Shown piece after piece: positions 26,673 to 35,866 of a DNA stretch of 42,102 bases. A program made the position numbers and the translations under genes. Source of the stretch: Burkholderiales bacterium (GTDB lineage: Bacteria; Pseudomonadota; Gammaproteobacteria; Burkholderiales; Burkholderiaceae_C); NCBI GenBank assembly GCA_947372225.1, contig CANBSV010000010.1:1-42102 (forward strand). The letters run 5' to 3'. The number at the start of each line of letters is the position of its first letter. Within the stretch, counting starts at the first letter, position 1. The notes beneath the pieces are model-generated. The model worked only from the letters and a program-made list of their open reading frames with translations, did no database searches and was not told the origin of the DNA.

Positions 26673-28577
26673 TCAGAGTTGCACGCGCGTGCCGAGCTCG
26701 ACCACCGCGTTGCCCGGCAGGTGAAAGAAGTCGACAACCCCGCTGGCGTTTCGACTCATCGCCGAAAACAATTGCTCTCGCAGATTCGTCATGCCGCCGC
26801 CGGGCGTGGGCACGACCGTTTCTCGGCTGAGGAAGTACGAGGTTTCAAACGCCGGAATGCGCAGCCCATGAGACTCGGTGAGCGTGAGCGCCTTGGGCAC
26901 GTCGGGGCTCTGCATGAACCCGAAAAACAGCGTGACGCGCCAGAAGCCGCGGCCGAGACCTTCCACCTTAACCCGTTCGTCCATCGGCACCCAGGGCACC
27001 TGTCGAAACACGACGGTCAGGATGACGTTGCGTTCGTGCAGCACCTGGTTGTGCTTGAGGTTGTGCAGCAAGGCCATCGGCACGGTGGACGGGTCGGCGA
27101 CCGGGTACACCGCCGTTCGTTCGGCGCGATGGATCTCCCGGGGATCGAGCCTGTCGATGAAGGGTTGCAACTCGAGACCGCCACTGCGGATGCTGTCCAG
27201 CAGCAACTCGCGTCCGCGTGACCAGGTGCTCATCAAGCCGAACAACAGGAGCCCCAGCGCGAGCGGGAACCAGCCGCCGTCCAGCAACTTCACCGCGCAG
27301 CCCGCCACCAGAAGCGCGTCAATGGCCAGAAAGAACGCCATGGCGCCCACGGCCACCGGTGCTGACTGACGCCAGCGCTCGCGCACCACGAAGTACATCA
27401 GCACCGTGGTGATCATCATCGTCAAGGTGACTGCAATGCCGTACGCGCCGGCCAGCGCTGACGAACTTCGGAACAACATGACTGCCGCGACCACGCCGCC
27501 CAGCAGCGCCCAGTTGACGGCTGGCATGTAGATCTGACCCGCCTCGCGTGCGGAGGTGTACTTCACCGTCATGCGCGGCAGAAAACCGAGCTGAACGGCC
27601 TGCTTGGTCATCGAATACGCGCCCGAGATCACGGCCTGCGATGCGATGATCGCCGCCAAAGTGGCCAGCACCAGCATGGGCAACACCCAGGTGTCGGGAA
27701 ACAGCCGGTAGAACGGGTTCTCGATCGCCGTCGGATCCGCCATCAGCAGTGCACCCTGGCCCATGTAGTTGAGCGTCAGCGCCGGAAGCACCATGGCACT
27801 CCAGGCAAGCTGGATCGGCCGCCGGCCAAAGTGCCCCATGTCGGCGTACAAGGCTTCGGCACCCGTGAGTGCCAGCACGATGGCACCGACTGCAGCGAAG
27901 ACGTGCCAGCCCCGCTCCGCGAGGAAATGCCATGCGTGCAGGGGGTTCAACGCTGCCAGGATGCCGGGCTGAGCCGAGATGTGAACCACGCCGATGGCAC
28001 CCAGGCTAACGAACCACGACACGATCACCGGCCCGAAATACCGCCCGACCACCCCTGTACCCAGCCGCTGCACGACGAACAGCCCCACCAGGACGACCAC
28101 GGAGATGGGCACCACGTAATGTCTGAGAGCTGGCGTCACAAGCTCCAGCCCCTCCATGGCGCCCAGCACCGAGATGGCAGGCGTGATCACGCTGTCGCCA
28201 TAGAACAGCGTGGCGCCGAAAACACCCAGCAACAGCAGGCCACGACGCAGCGCAGGCCTGGAGCGAACCGCTTGCGCGGCCAGCGCGGTGAGGGCCAGAC
28301 CGCCGCCTTCGCCATGGTTGTCGGCGCGCAGGATCAGCACGACATATTTCAGCGTCACCACCAGCATCAGCGCCCAGAAGGTCACCGAGACAGCGCCGAT
28401 GAGGTTGTGGGCATTGAGGGTGACGCCCGTGGCAGGCGCAAAGATTTCCTTGACCGTGTACAGAGGGCTGGTGCCGATGTCTCCGTAGACCACACCGATG
28501 GCGCCGAGCGTCAGCGCGGCGAGGCCCTGTCGATGAGGGGTCGGCACGGGATTCTCAGCATGGAAGGCAGACGACAT
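26673..28577 (-). CDS. kup: Low-affinity potassium transport protein Kup
   Basis: K+/H+ symporter of the KUP/HAK/KT family in the inner membrane, 634 residues with about 12 predicted helices and a hydrophilic C-terminal domain. The first helix carries the diagnostic GVVYGDIGTSPLYTVKEIF. Other family blocks are YADMGHFGRRPIQLAWS and SQAVISGAYSMTKQAVQLG. It lies 87 bases downstream of a KdpE-like regulator in the same direction, with no terminator seen between. Transcription from that two-component operon and control by it are therefore likely. Single short in-frame gene, no defects. Confidence 0.96.
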   Translation of the reverse strand: MSSAFHAENPVPTPHRQGLAALTLGAIGVVYGDIGTSPLYTVKEIFAPATGVTLNAHNLIGAVSVTFWALMLVVTLKYVVLILRADNHGEGGGLALTALAAQAVRSRPALRRGLLLLGVFGATLFYGDSVITPAISVLGAMEGLELVTPALRHYVVPISVVVLVGLFVVQRLGTGVVGRYFGPVIVSWFVSLGAIGVVHISAQPGILAALNPLHAWHFLAERGWHVFAAVGAIVLALTGAEALYADMGHFGRRPIQLAWSAMVLPALTLNYMGQGALLMADPTAIENPFYRLFPDTWVLPMLVLATLAAIIASQAVISGAYSMTKQAVQLGFLPRMTVKYTSAREAGQIYMPAVNWALLGGVVAAVMLFRSSSALAGAYGIAVTLTMMITTVLMYFVVRERWRQSAPVAVGAMAFFLAIDALLVAGCAVKLLDGGWFPLALGLLLFGLMSTWSRGRELLLDSIRSGGLELQPFIDRLDPREIHRAERTAVYPVADPSTVPMALLHNLKHNQVLHERNVILTVVFRQVPWVPMDERVKVEGLGRGFWRVTLFFGFMQSPDVPKALTLTESHGLRIPAFETSYFLSRETVVPTPGGGMTNLREQLFSAMSRNASGVVDFFHLPGNAVVELGTRVQL

Positions 28578-28664
28578 GGCGAACCTGAAGGCGGTGGCAA
28601 TGTCGCCAGCATGACCGCCGGCTCATCAGGAACGCATAAGGGAGCCGACTGCGTGGCACCCCCG

Positions 28665-29369
28665 TCAGGCCATGGGCTCGACCAGCCTGTAGCCCACACC
28701 CGCTTCCGTGATCAGCCAACGCGGGTCGGCCGGGTCGGCCTCCAGCTTGGCCCGCAGTTGCCCCATGTAGAGGCGCAGGTAATGCGTGTGCTCGGTGAAC
28801 TCCGCGCCCCAGACATCGAGCAGCAATTGCCGGTGCGTGACCACCCGTCCGGCACTGCGTACCAGGCACGCAAGCAGCTTGAACTCGGTCGGCGTCAGGT
28901 GCACGTCGATGCCGGCAACACGCACGCGATGCGCGCTGAGGTCAACCATCAGGCCGTCATGCTCGAAGCGGGTGATGGCAGCTCGCAGCACCCTGCCGCG
29001 GTGACGCAGGGCCACCCGCATGCGTGCCAGCAGTTCGCCCACGCCGAAAGGCTTGACCAGAAAGTCGTCGGCACCCGCGTCCAGCAGGCGAATCTTCGGC
29101 GCGTCGGTGTGCCGCGCCGAGATGACGATGACGGGCACGGCAGATTCACGCCGCAGCGCGTTCAGCAGCGATTCACCGTCACCATCGGGCAGACCCAGAT
29201 CCAGCAGAACCAGATCGATGCAACCCGCCCCGGCGGCATGGGCCATCAGCGCGCGTGCGTCGGCCACGCTGGCTGCAGCCAGCACCTTGTAGCCCTCGAC
29301 ACCCAGCGCGTCGCGCAAGGTGATGCGCAGTTCACGGTCGTCCTCGACCAGCAACACAGTCAGGGTCAC
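28665..29369 (-). CDS. kdpE: KdpE-like response regulator (OmpR/PhoB family)
   Basis: Two-component DNA-binding regulator, 234 residues. The receiver domain has the acidic pair EDD (residues 9-11), the phospho-acceptor D57 in LVLLDLGLPDGDG and the lysine in LVKPFGVGELLARM. The C-terminal winged helix (HLTPTEFKLLACLV, HYLRLYMGQLRAKLE, GVGYRLVE) follows the KdpE pattern. The start is a GTG at 29369 that overlaps the kinase stop by four bases (GTGA), so translation is coupled. A longer in-frame extension is rejected. The downstream gene is kup rather than kdpFABC. Confidence 0.85.
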   Translation of the reverse strand: MTLTVLLVEDDRELRITLRDALGVEGYKVLAAASVADARALMAHAAGAGCIDLVLLDLGLPDGDGESLLNALRRESAVPVIVISARHTDAPKIRLLDAGADDFLVKPFGVGELLARMRVALRHRGRVLRAAITRFEHDGLMVDLSAHRVRVAGIDVHLTPTEFKLLACLVRSAGRVVTHRQLLLDVWGAEFTEHTHYLRLYMGQLRAKLEADPADPRWLITEAGVGYRLVEPMA

Positions 29370-30946
29370 GGCACGGCTCCGCTGCGCTCGCGATGCGGTT
29401 CCACCGGCGCATCGATCACCGGCAGCGCGCACTCGAAGCTCGATCCGCCGCGGCTGCGGCTGCGCAAGGTGAGTTCACCCCCATTGGCCCTCGCGATGGC
29501 TCGACACACCGCCAGCCCGACACCAGCACCGCGACGCGCCGCCTCACCCGCCGCATCAGAATCTCGCGCGGGCTCGCCGCGCTGAAATGCGGTGAAGATG
29601 CGTTCGCGCCAAGCCGCCGAGACGCCGCGGCCACGGTCACGCACCGCCAACACCACCCGGTCGTCGATGCGCCGGACAAGGATCTCGACAGGCGCCGCAT
29701 CCCCGCCGTACTTGAGCGCGTTGTCCACCAGGTTGTCAAGCAACTGAACCAGCAGCACGGCGTCGCAGCGCAGCAGGGGCAATCCCGGTTCGACGCGGGC
29801 CTTGACCCGGCTCGCGCAATCTCGCTGACGACAGCGGCGCAGCACCGTGCCCACGATCTCCTCTGCCGACTCCCACTCGAGGTGGAGCGCCATGCCAGGC
29901 GCGCCCAACCGCGCCAGCTGCAGCGTGTTGTCGGTCAGACGCGCGAGCTGCCCGGCCTCATCGACGATGACGGCAGCGAGGCGGCGCTGCTGGCCCGCCG
30001 AAAGACGATCGCCCTGATCGAGCAACGACGAGGCAGCCCCGAGGATCGTCGCCAGCGGCGTGCGGTAGTCGTGCGAGATCGCTGCCAGCAAGGTGTTGTT
30101 CAGCTGCTGTGCGTGTGCTTCGTCGCGCGACGCAGCGGCGGCCTGGGTGGCCGCGTGGCGCTCCAGGGCCAGCCCCATTTGATCGCACATTGCCTGGGCA
30201 TGCGAAAGCAGCGCGGTTGTCTTGCCCGTGAGATGCGCGAGCGGCACGGGCACCAGCGCGGTACCCAGGCTGCCATGCCGTCCGCGCAACGGCAGGTACC
30301 AGGCGGGTTGCTCTTCGTGTCGACCGGTTCCGGGCCCCATGGGCCGACCCAGACGCAGGCTGAGCCACAGCCCCGCACGCTCGTCCGGCGTGGCTTCGCC
30401 CACCTCGATCGCAGCGGTGCCGTCATCGCTGGCGGATGGCGTTTCCACACGAATCAGCAAGGTGGCCGGTGTGCCCGTGAGCTGCGAAAGTGCCTCGCGC
30501 AAATGCACGGCGGCCTGTCGGGGATCTTCTGCTTCACGCAGCGCCTCGCACAACGTGTGAAGTTGCTCGGTCCGCATGGCGGAGTGCCTCTCGCTGGTGG
30601 CCAGCTGGCGTTGCCGCGCCATCAGCAGTGAAACGATCCAGCTCACGGCCAGCATGGTCAGCAGCAACAGCGCATGCTGCTGCAAGTCGACGGCAAATGC
30701 CCCGCGCGGTGGCACGAAGGCAAAGTTGAAGACCAATACCGCGGCGGCACAAGAAAGCATTGAGGCCGCCAGCGGCAGCCACAGGGCCGCCAGCGCGCAG
30801 GTCAGGATCAGGATCATTCCAAGATTGGCCAGGTCGATGTGACCATCGAGCGCCCACATCGCCAGCCAACCGGCCACCCACACCGCAGCAGCGCGCCATG
30901 GAGCAGGCAGGCCGCGCCGGAGCTGCGCTTGGTGTGGATCGCTCAT
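29366..30946 (-). CDS. KdpD-family sensor histidine kinase lacking the N-terminal KdpD and Usp domains
   Basis: Membrane histidine kinase, 526 residues from an ATG at 30946 (a TTG three codons earlier is possible). Residues ~15-115 hold about four closely spaced helices of the KdpD/DUF4118 type (ALAALWLPLAASMLSCAAAVLVFNFAFVPP is recognisable in part). A GAF-like region follows, then the HisKA domain with H292 in AAISHDYRTPLATILGA. The ATPase domain has N-box LLDNLVDNALKYGG and a G-box RDRGRGVS. Full KdpD has ~400 residues before the membrane helices (KdpD Walker domain and universal stress domain); these are absent here. It is coupled to the response regulator and lies upstream of kup, suggesting a potassium- or turgor-related input. 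Confidence 0.85.
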   Translation of the reverse strand: MSDPHQAQLRRGLPAPWRAAAVWVAGWLAMWALDGHIDLANLGMILILTCALAALWLPLAASMLSCAAAVLVFNFAFVPPRGAFAVDLQQHALLLLTMLAVSWIVSLLMARQRQLATSERHSAMRTEQLHTLCEALREAEDPRQAAVHLREALSQLTGTPATLLIRVETPSASDDGTAAIEVGEATPDERAGLWLSLRLGRPMGPGTGRHEEQPAWYLPLRGRHGSLGTALVPVPLAHLTGKTTALLSHAQAMCDQMGLALERHAATQAAAASRDEAHAQQLNNTLLAAISHDYRTPLATILGAASSLLDQGDRLSAGQQRRLAAVIVDEAGQLARLTDNTLQLARLGAPGMALHLEWESAEEIVGTVLRRCRQRDCASRVKARVEPGLPLLRCDAVLLVQLLDNLVDNALKYGGDAAPVEILVRRIDDRVVLAVRDRGRGVSAAWRERIFTAFQRGEPARDSDAAGEAARRGAGVGLAVCRAIARANGGELTLRSRSRGGSSFECALPVIDAPVEPHRERSGAVP

Positions 30947-31066
30947 GGCCCGCAACGTAGCACGCGCGACATCAGGAATTCGTCAGTGCCGTGCGGGGAC
31001 ACCGTGCTGCGTCCCAGATCGGCGTCCATGGGGTGCGACTTCAGCAGCACACGCCCGCCTTCGGCC

Positions 31067-31720
31067 TCAAAACATGCTCGCCGCCACGTTGATCGTGAAC
31101 GCGAGGATCGCGGTGTTGAAGGCAAACGACATCAGCGACTGCAGCAACACCAGGCGGCGCATGGGACGGCTGGTCACTGACACATCGGCCGTCTGGCACG
31201 CCACAGCGATGGTGAACGAGAAGTACAAAAAGTCGCCGTAATCGGGCCTGAACGAGACCTCGGCATCCGGAAACCGCAGCCCGTGGCCGTGCGCAACTTC
31301 GTAGTACTGGCTCGCGCAGGTCAGCGCGAACATCGTGGGCACCAGCAGCCACGAGCCGGCGATGGTCGTGATCGCAAACAACAGATGCGGCAGCGCGTAG
31401 GGCGTGCCGGGCACCTTGGCTTTGATCAGTTCGGCGGCAATGCCACCCAGGCTGGCCAGCGCGGCGAGGATCACGATGAACAGCACCATGATCGCCGCAT
31501 CCGCCTGCGCCACCGCCACCTGGCGTACCCGCTCGTGATCGGCGCGCAGCATCATCACGCCGATCAGCACCAGGTACAGCCACATCGCGGCGTTCCAGCC
31601 GAACAGGCATCGCGTGGTCACGCTCAGCGTGGCAGGCACCATCGCAAAGGTCAGCAAACCGACCACCGCGGCGATCATCATCCGGGGGCGAACGCTCAGG
31701 TGTGAAGTGATGTGGCGCAT
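31067..31720 (-). CDS. DUF1345 family membrane protein
   Basis: Integral membrane protein of 217 residues with about five hydrophobic helices (near 13-33, 42-60, 75-95, 110-130 and 190-212). The block FRPDYGDFLYFSFTIAVACQTADV and the C-terminal NTAILAFTINVAASMF are typical of DUF1345, a family of unknown function. It lies 29 bases downstream of the NRAMP-related gene and 120 bases upstream of the kinase, all on the same strand. It may share a transcript with the transporter. Confidence 0.82.
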   Translation of the reverse strand: MRHITSHLSVRPRMMIAAVVGLLTFAMVPATLSVTTRCLFGWNAAMWLYLVLIGVMMLRADHERVRQVAVAQADAAIMVLFIVILAALASLGGIAAELIKAKVPGTPYALPHLLFAITTIAGSWLLVPTMFALTCASQYYEVAHGHGLRFPDAEVSFRPDYGDFLYFSFTIAVACQTADVSVTSRPMRRLVLLQSLMSFAFNTAILAFTINVAASMF

Positions 31721-31749
31721 GTTGGCGAAGTTCCCTGGCGGCGATCAGG

Positions 31750-33015
31750 TCAGAGTGTCACGAACATCGCAACCACCACCAGCGCCATCACCGCCGTGGC
31801 GACCCAACCCAGCCAGCGCAGGTTGCTGCCGATGACGTGGTCACCCATGGTGGCGCGGCGCGTGGCCAGCAGCATCATGACCACCATGATGGGCACCGCG
31901 ATCACGCCGTTGAGCACCGCCGACCAGAAGAGCTCCTTGACCGGGTCGGTGGGCGTGAAGCACAGGATCACGCCGCCCACCGTGGCCGCAGCGATCACGC
32001 CGTAAAAGCCTCGCCCCTCGCCCCGATCCAGCCGCAGACTGAGGCTGCCATGCCAGCCCGCTGCTTCGGCCACTGCGTAGGCCGCCGAGCCCGCCAGCAC
32101 CGGCACGGCCAACATGCCGGTGCCGATGATGCCCAGGCTGAACAGCAAGAAGGTGAAATCGCCAGCCAACGGGCGCAGCGCCTCGGCGGCCTGCGCCGAG
32201 GTCTCGATGTCGGTGACCCCGGCCGCGTGCAGCGTGGCTGCGGTGCTCAGGATGATGAAGAAGGCGATGAGGTTGGAAAACGTCATGCCAACGATGGTGT
32301 CGGCCTTGATGCGTCGCAGGTGGTGCCGAACCACTGAGCGCGTTCGCGGTGCGTCGGCGTCGGAGGTGTCTTCCATTTCCTGTGCCGCTTGCCAGAAGAA
32401 CAGGTATGGACTGATCGTGGTGCCGAACACTGCCACCACCATCAACAGCGACTGGTGATCGGCCGCCAGATGGGGGTTCAACGCGGCGGACACGACCTGC
32501 GACCAGTCCAGATGCAAGCTGAACACCACGGCCACGTAGGCCAGCAGCGCGAGGGTCAGCCACTTGAGCCAGCTCACGTAGCTGCGATACGGCAAGAACA
32601 CCTGCAGCACCAGGCACAACAGCCCGAAGGTCACGGCATAGATGTGGGCCGAGCCGCCCACGAGCAGCCTCAGCGCCTCGGCCATCGCGGCGATGTCGGC
32701 GGCCACGTTCAGTGTGTTGGCCACCAGAAGCAACCCCACCACCGCCATCAGCACCCAGCGCGGGAAGCCCTCCTTGATGTTGGCGGCCAACCCCTGCCGC
32801 GTGACGTAGCCGATGCGCGCGCTGACGATCTGGATCGCTGCCATGAGCGGCAAGGTGACGATCACCGTCCACAACATCGAGTAACCGAACTGCGCGCCGG
32901 CCTGCGAGTAGGTGGCGATGCCGCTGGGGTCGTCGTCGGCCGCACCGGTGATCAGGCCGGGGCCCAGTTGCTCCAGCCGTTTCGAGATGCCGAGCCTTTT
33001 CTGAGGGGTTGTCAT
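31750..33015 (-). CDS. NRAMP-related divalent metal/Mg transporter
   Basis: Eleven-helix membrane transporter of the NRAMP superfamily, 421 residues. Helix 1 has GAADDDPSGIATYSQAGAQ in place of the canonical metal-binding DPGN. The helix 6 region reads GTTISPYLFFWQAAQE in place of the MPH motif. It is therefore not a standard MntH manganese transporter and belongs to a divergent NRAMP branch whose substrates are less certain (magnesium or other cations are possible). The N-terminus is KRLGISKRLEQLGPGLI. It begins the run that leads to DUF1345 and the kup system. The family is clear; the substrate is not. Confidence 0.82.
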   Translation of the reverse strand: MTTPQKRLGISKRLEQLGPGLITGAADDDPSGIATYSQAGAQFGYSMLWTVIVTLPLMAAIQIVSARIGYVTRQGLAANIKEGFPRWVLMAVVGLLLVANTLNVAADIAAMAEALRLLVGGSAHIYAVTFGLLCLVLQVFLPYRSYVSWLKWLTLALLAYVAVVFSLHLDWSQVVSAALNPHLAADHQSLLMVVAVFGTTISPYLFFWQAAQEMEDTSDADAPRTRSVVRHHLRRIKADTIVGMTFSNLIAFFIILSTAATLHAAGVTDIETSAQAAEALRPLAGDFTFLLFSLGIIGTGMLAVPVLAGSAAYAVAEAAGWHGSLSLRLDRGEGRGFYGVIAAATVGGVILCFTPTDPVKELFWSAVLNGVIAVPIMVVMMLLATRRATMGDHVIGSNLRWLGWVATAVMALVVVAMFVTL

Positions 33016-33094
33016 GGGCGCTCTCGATGGGGTCCGCTGAAACCCATTGTGACCATGGGCGGGGCCGGCAGCCCGCCGGATGGGCCCGGTCAGT

Positions 33095-33883
33095 TCACAA
33101 CACCGGCACGGTGGTCAGGCGGCCGTTGACCTGCTCGACCGACACCGCGCCGCCAAATACGTCAACCAGCGCCGCATGGGCTTCAGCCGACGCGCTGGGT
33201 GCATCGGCGAGCACTCGACCGCCTTGCAGCACGAGCAAGCGCTCGGCCTGCAGCGCCAGCGGCAGGTCGTGCAACACGCTGACCACCAGGGTGCCGGCTG
33301 CGGCCAGACGCTGAAGCAGGCGCACCACGGCCACCTGATGCGGCGGATCGAGGTGCGTGGTGGGCTCATCGAGCAACAGCACCGGCGCGCCCACGGCCAG
33401 CGCGCGCGCCAGCAGCACCCGCTGGCGTTCACCGCCCGACAAGTCGGGCAACCGACGCTGCTGCCAATCGGCACAGCCGGTGGCGTCGAGCGCAGCGTCC
33501 GCCGCAGCGTGATCGTCGACACCAGGCGAGCCGAACAAGCCCAGGTGCGGCAGGCGTCCGAGCATCACCACATCGCGCACCGACAGGTCGCCACTGGCCT
33601 CGCCTTGCTGCGCCAGCCACGCGATGCGGCGGGCGCGCGCGGCCGCGCCCCAGTCCGGCAGCGGCCGCTCATCGAGCAGCACCCGGCCGGACGCCGGCGG
33701 CAACAACCCGGCCAGCGTTCGCAGCAAGGTCGATTTGCCCGCGCCGTTGGGCCCGACGATCGCGGTCCAGCCAGGGCGCAAGCCGAACGACACGCCCTGC
33801 AGCACGCTGCGGTCGCCCAGCGACACCTGCAGGTCCTCGGCGCGCAGTGTGGCGGACGGCGCGAGTGACTCGACGCGGCTCAT
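33095..33883 (-). CDS. btuD: Cobalamin ABC transporter ATP-binding protein
   Basis: ATPase subunit of a FecCD-type importer, 262 residues from the ATG at 33883, preceded by GGAGGG and overlapping the permease stop by four bases. It has Walker A GPNGAGKST, signature LSGGERQRVLLARAL and Walker B VLLLDEPTTHLD. It is the last gene of the riboswitch-controlled btuBFCD operon, which argues for vitamin B12 rather than siderophore uptake. Confidence 0.9.
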   Translation of the reverse strand: MSRVESLAPSATLRAEDLQVSLGDRSVLQGVSFGLRPGWTAIVGPNGAGKSTLLRTLAGLLPPASGRVLLDERPLPDWGAAARARRIAWLAQQGEASGDLSVRDVVMLGRLPHLGLFGSPGVDDHAAADAALDATGCADWQQRRLPDLSGGERQRVLLARALAVGAPVLLLDEPTTHLDPPHQVAVVRLLQRLAAAGTLVVSVLHDLPLALQAERLLVLQGGRVLADAPSASAEAHAALVDVFGGAVSVEQVNGRLTTVPVL

Positions 33884-34872
33884 GCGACCCTCCGGCGAAA
33901 CAACAGCCACAACAGGTAGCCGCCGCCCAGCACCGCAGTGACCACGCCCACGGGCAGTTCCTGAGGGGCGATCAGGCTGCGCGCCAGCACATCGGCGACC
34001 AGCAGCAGAACACCGCCTGCCACTGCACTCGCCAGCACGGTGTACCCGTTGGGCGCCGGCGCCCAGCGTCGCACCAGGTGCGGCGAGACCAAGCCCACGA
34101 AGGCAATCAGGCCCGCCTGCGACACCGCCAGCCCGGTGGCCAGCGCCAGTGCCGCCAACAGCACCAGTCGCCAGCGCGGCAGCGCGAGCCCCAGGCTCAT
34201 CGCGCTGTCTTCGCCCAGCGTCAGCACATCCAGCACGCGTGCCAGACGCCAGGCGACCGGCAGGATCACCACCAGCCCCACGGCCAGCCAGCCCACGCTG
34301 CCCCAGCCGAGAAAGCTGGTGGTGCCCAGCATGAAGACCTGCCGGGCACGCAACGCTTCGGGCGCGGCGCTGGCCAGCAAGTCGCCAAGCGCCGCCAGCA
34401 CCACGCCCACCACCACACCGGCCAGCAGCAAACGCGAGGTGTCCTGTGCGCCACGGGCGAGCACCAGCGTGAGGAGCACGCCGGCCAAGGCGCCGGCGAA
34501 TGCGGCGCCCACCAGACCGAGCCGGGCCAGTCCATCCGCGGCCGACCAGCCCATGGCCACGCCACCCAGCGCACCCGACGCCAACACCGCGGCCACCGCC
34601 AGCGATGCCCCGGACGCCGAGCCCAACAGATACGGATCGGCCAGCGGATTGCGAAACAGCCCTTGCGCGATCGCCCCGGCCAGACCCAGCAAGGCGCCCA
34701 CCAACCAGGCGCCCAGCGTGCGCGGTGCGCGGATCTGGCTGACGATCAGGCCAAGGTCATCACCACGCCAAACTGGCCACGACCAGCCATCGCTGCCGCA
34801 GGCCAGACCTGCCAGCACCAGCAGCACGCTGGCCAACATCAGTGCCCAGGCGAGATGGCGGCGTGCCCTCAT
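33880..34872 (-). CDS. btuC: Cobalamin ABC transporter permease (FecCD family)
   Basis: Inner-membrane permease, 330 residues, about ten helices. Family signatures include RAPRTLGAWLVGALLGLAGA, RNPLADPYLLGSASGAS and the coupling-helix region GLIAFVGLVSPHLVRRW. It overlaps btuF by four bases and btuD by four bases. Substrate is inferred from the operon and riboswitch. Confidence 0.9.
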   Translation of the reverse strand: MRARRHLAWALMLASVLLVLAGLACGSDGWSWPVWRGDDLGLIVSQIRAPRTLGAWLVGALLGLAGAIAQGLFRNPLADPYLLGSASGASLAVAAVLASGALGGVAMGWSAADGLARLGLVGAAFAGALAGVLLTLVLARGAQDTSRLLLAGVVVGVVLAALGDLLASAAPEALRARQVFMLGTTSFLGWGSVGWLAVGLVVILPVAWRLARVLDVLTLGEDSAMSLGLALPRWRLVLLAALALATGLAVSQAGLIAFVGLVSPHLVRRWAPAPNGYTVLASAVAGGVLLLVADVLARSLIAPQELPVGVVTAVLGGGYLLWLLFRRRVA

Positions 34873-35843
34873 GGCTGCCGCCCCATGGCCACCAGACAGT
34901 CGGCGATCTGCAGCGCCGCCTCGCCCATGCGCGGGCCCGGACGCACCAGCAGGTCGTAGCGCGACGGCGTGAAGCCGCAGGTGCGCGCATCACGCAGCGC
35001 CTGGAGTTGGCCCCACCCCGGGCGCTCACGCATTTCCGCCAGCGGTGACGATGCAGCCATCACGATGTCGGGCTGGGCGCGCACGATGAATTCGGGGTTG
35101 AGCTTCGGAAAGGGTCCGAGTGAGGCTGGCACCACATTGGCCACGCCCAGGCGCGCCAGCGTTTCGCCGATGAACGAGCCCTCGCCAGCCGCGTAGGGCG
35201 TCGTGTCGATCTCGAAATAGACCCGCTGCCCCCGCAAGGCGGGCGGCACCCGGGCCGCGGCGCGCTCCACATCCCGTTCGATGACCGCCCACAGTGGTGC
35301 GGCTGCCGCGGGCGTGCCCAGCATGGTGGCCAACACCTGCAACGAGCGCTGCACATCGGCGTGCGTTTTTGACTCCAGCACCAGCACGCGGATGCCCATC
35401 GACTCCAGCCGCCCGGTCACACGGGCCCCTGGGGCAGCCAGCACCACGTCGGGTCGCAAAGAGACGATGCGCTCGAGTTGCGCGTCGTCGAGCCCACCCA
35501 GCTTGGGCAGGCCCAGCACGCTGGCCGGCCAGTTGGAATAGCGATCCGTGCCCACCAGACGACCGCAACCGTTCAGCGCGCAGACGCTTTCGGTCAGCGC
35601 AGGCGCCAGGCTCACGATGCGCTGCGGCGGCGCTGCGAAGATCTGCGCCTGGCCGCGCAGGTCATGCAGCACGATCGCGCCCGACGCCCAACCGGATGCC
35701 GGCAGCGCCACGAGCAGCGCGGCACACATCAGCAAGCGCCATCCAGCCCCGAACGACCGGATGGCGAGATGGGGTGCCACCCGGCAACAGACGGTCGCCC
35801 GCCATCCGCCGGGACCCATCCATCGCGCCATCGTTCCAGTCAT
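34869..35843 (-). CDS. btuF: Cobalamin-binding periplasmic protein
   Basis: Substrate-binding protein of the B12 importer, 324 residues. A long basic N-region is followed by a signal peptide hydrophobic stretch (LLMCAALLVALPASGWASG). The mature part has the BtuF/helical-backbone features RIVSLAPALTESVCALNGCGRLVGTD and LKPDVVLA-like LRPDVVLAAPGA. The start at 35843 (MTGTMARW) has GAGG upstream and avoids overlapping btuB. A shorter start further in is possible, since the N-region is unusually long. Confidence 0.87.
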   Translation of the reverse strand: MTGTMARWMGPGGWRATVCCRVAPHLAIRSFGAGWRLLMCAALLVALPASGWASGAIVLHDLRGQAQIFAAPPQRIVSLAPALTESVCALNGCGRLVGTDRYSNWPASVLGLPKLGGLDDAQLERIVSLRPDVVLAAPGARVTGRLESMGIRVLVLESKTHADVQRSLQVLATMLGTPAAAAPLWAVIERDVERAAARVPPALRGQRVYFEIDTTPYAAGEGSFIGETLARLGVANVVPASLGPFPKLNPEFIVRAQPDIVMAASSPLAEMRERPGWGQLQALRDARTCGFTPSRYDLLVRPGPRMGEAALQIADCLVAMGRQP

Positions 35844-35866
35844 CGATCGAACCTCGTCGCCGGGCC

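Noticed and set aside
27831..29585. 584-codon plus-strand open frame opposite kup and the response regulator
   Set aside because: Gln/His/Arg-rich shadow of two clear genes on the other strand.
33095..35843. Siderophore/haem uptake as alternative role of the FecCD-type transporter
   Set aside because: The cobalamin riboswitch and btuB upstream in the same operon make vitamin B12 the better reading.
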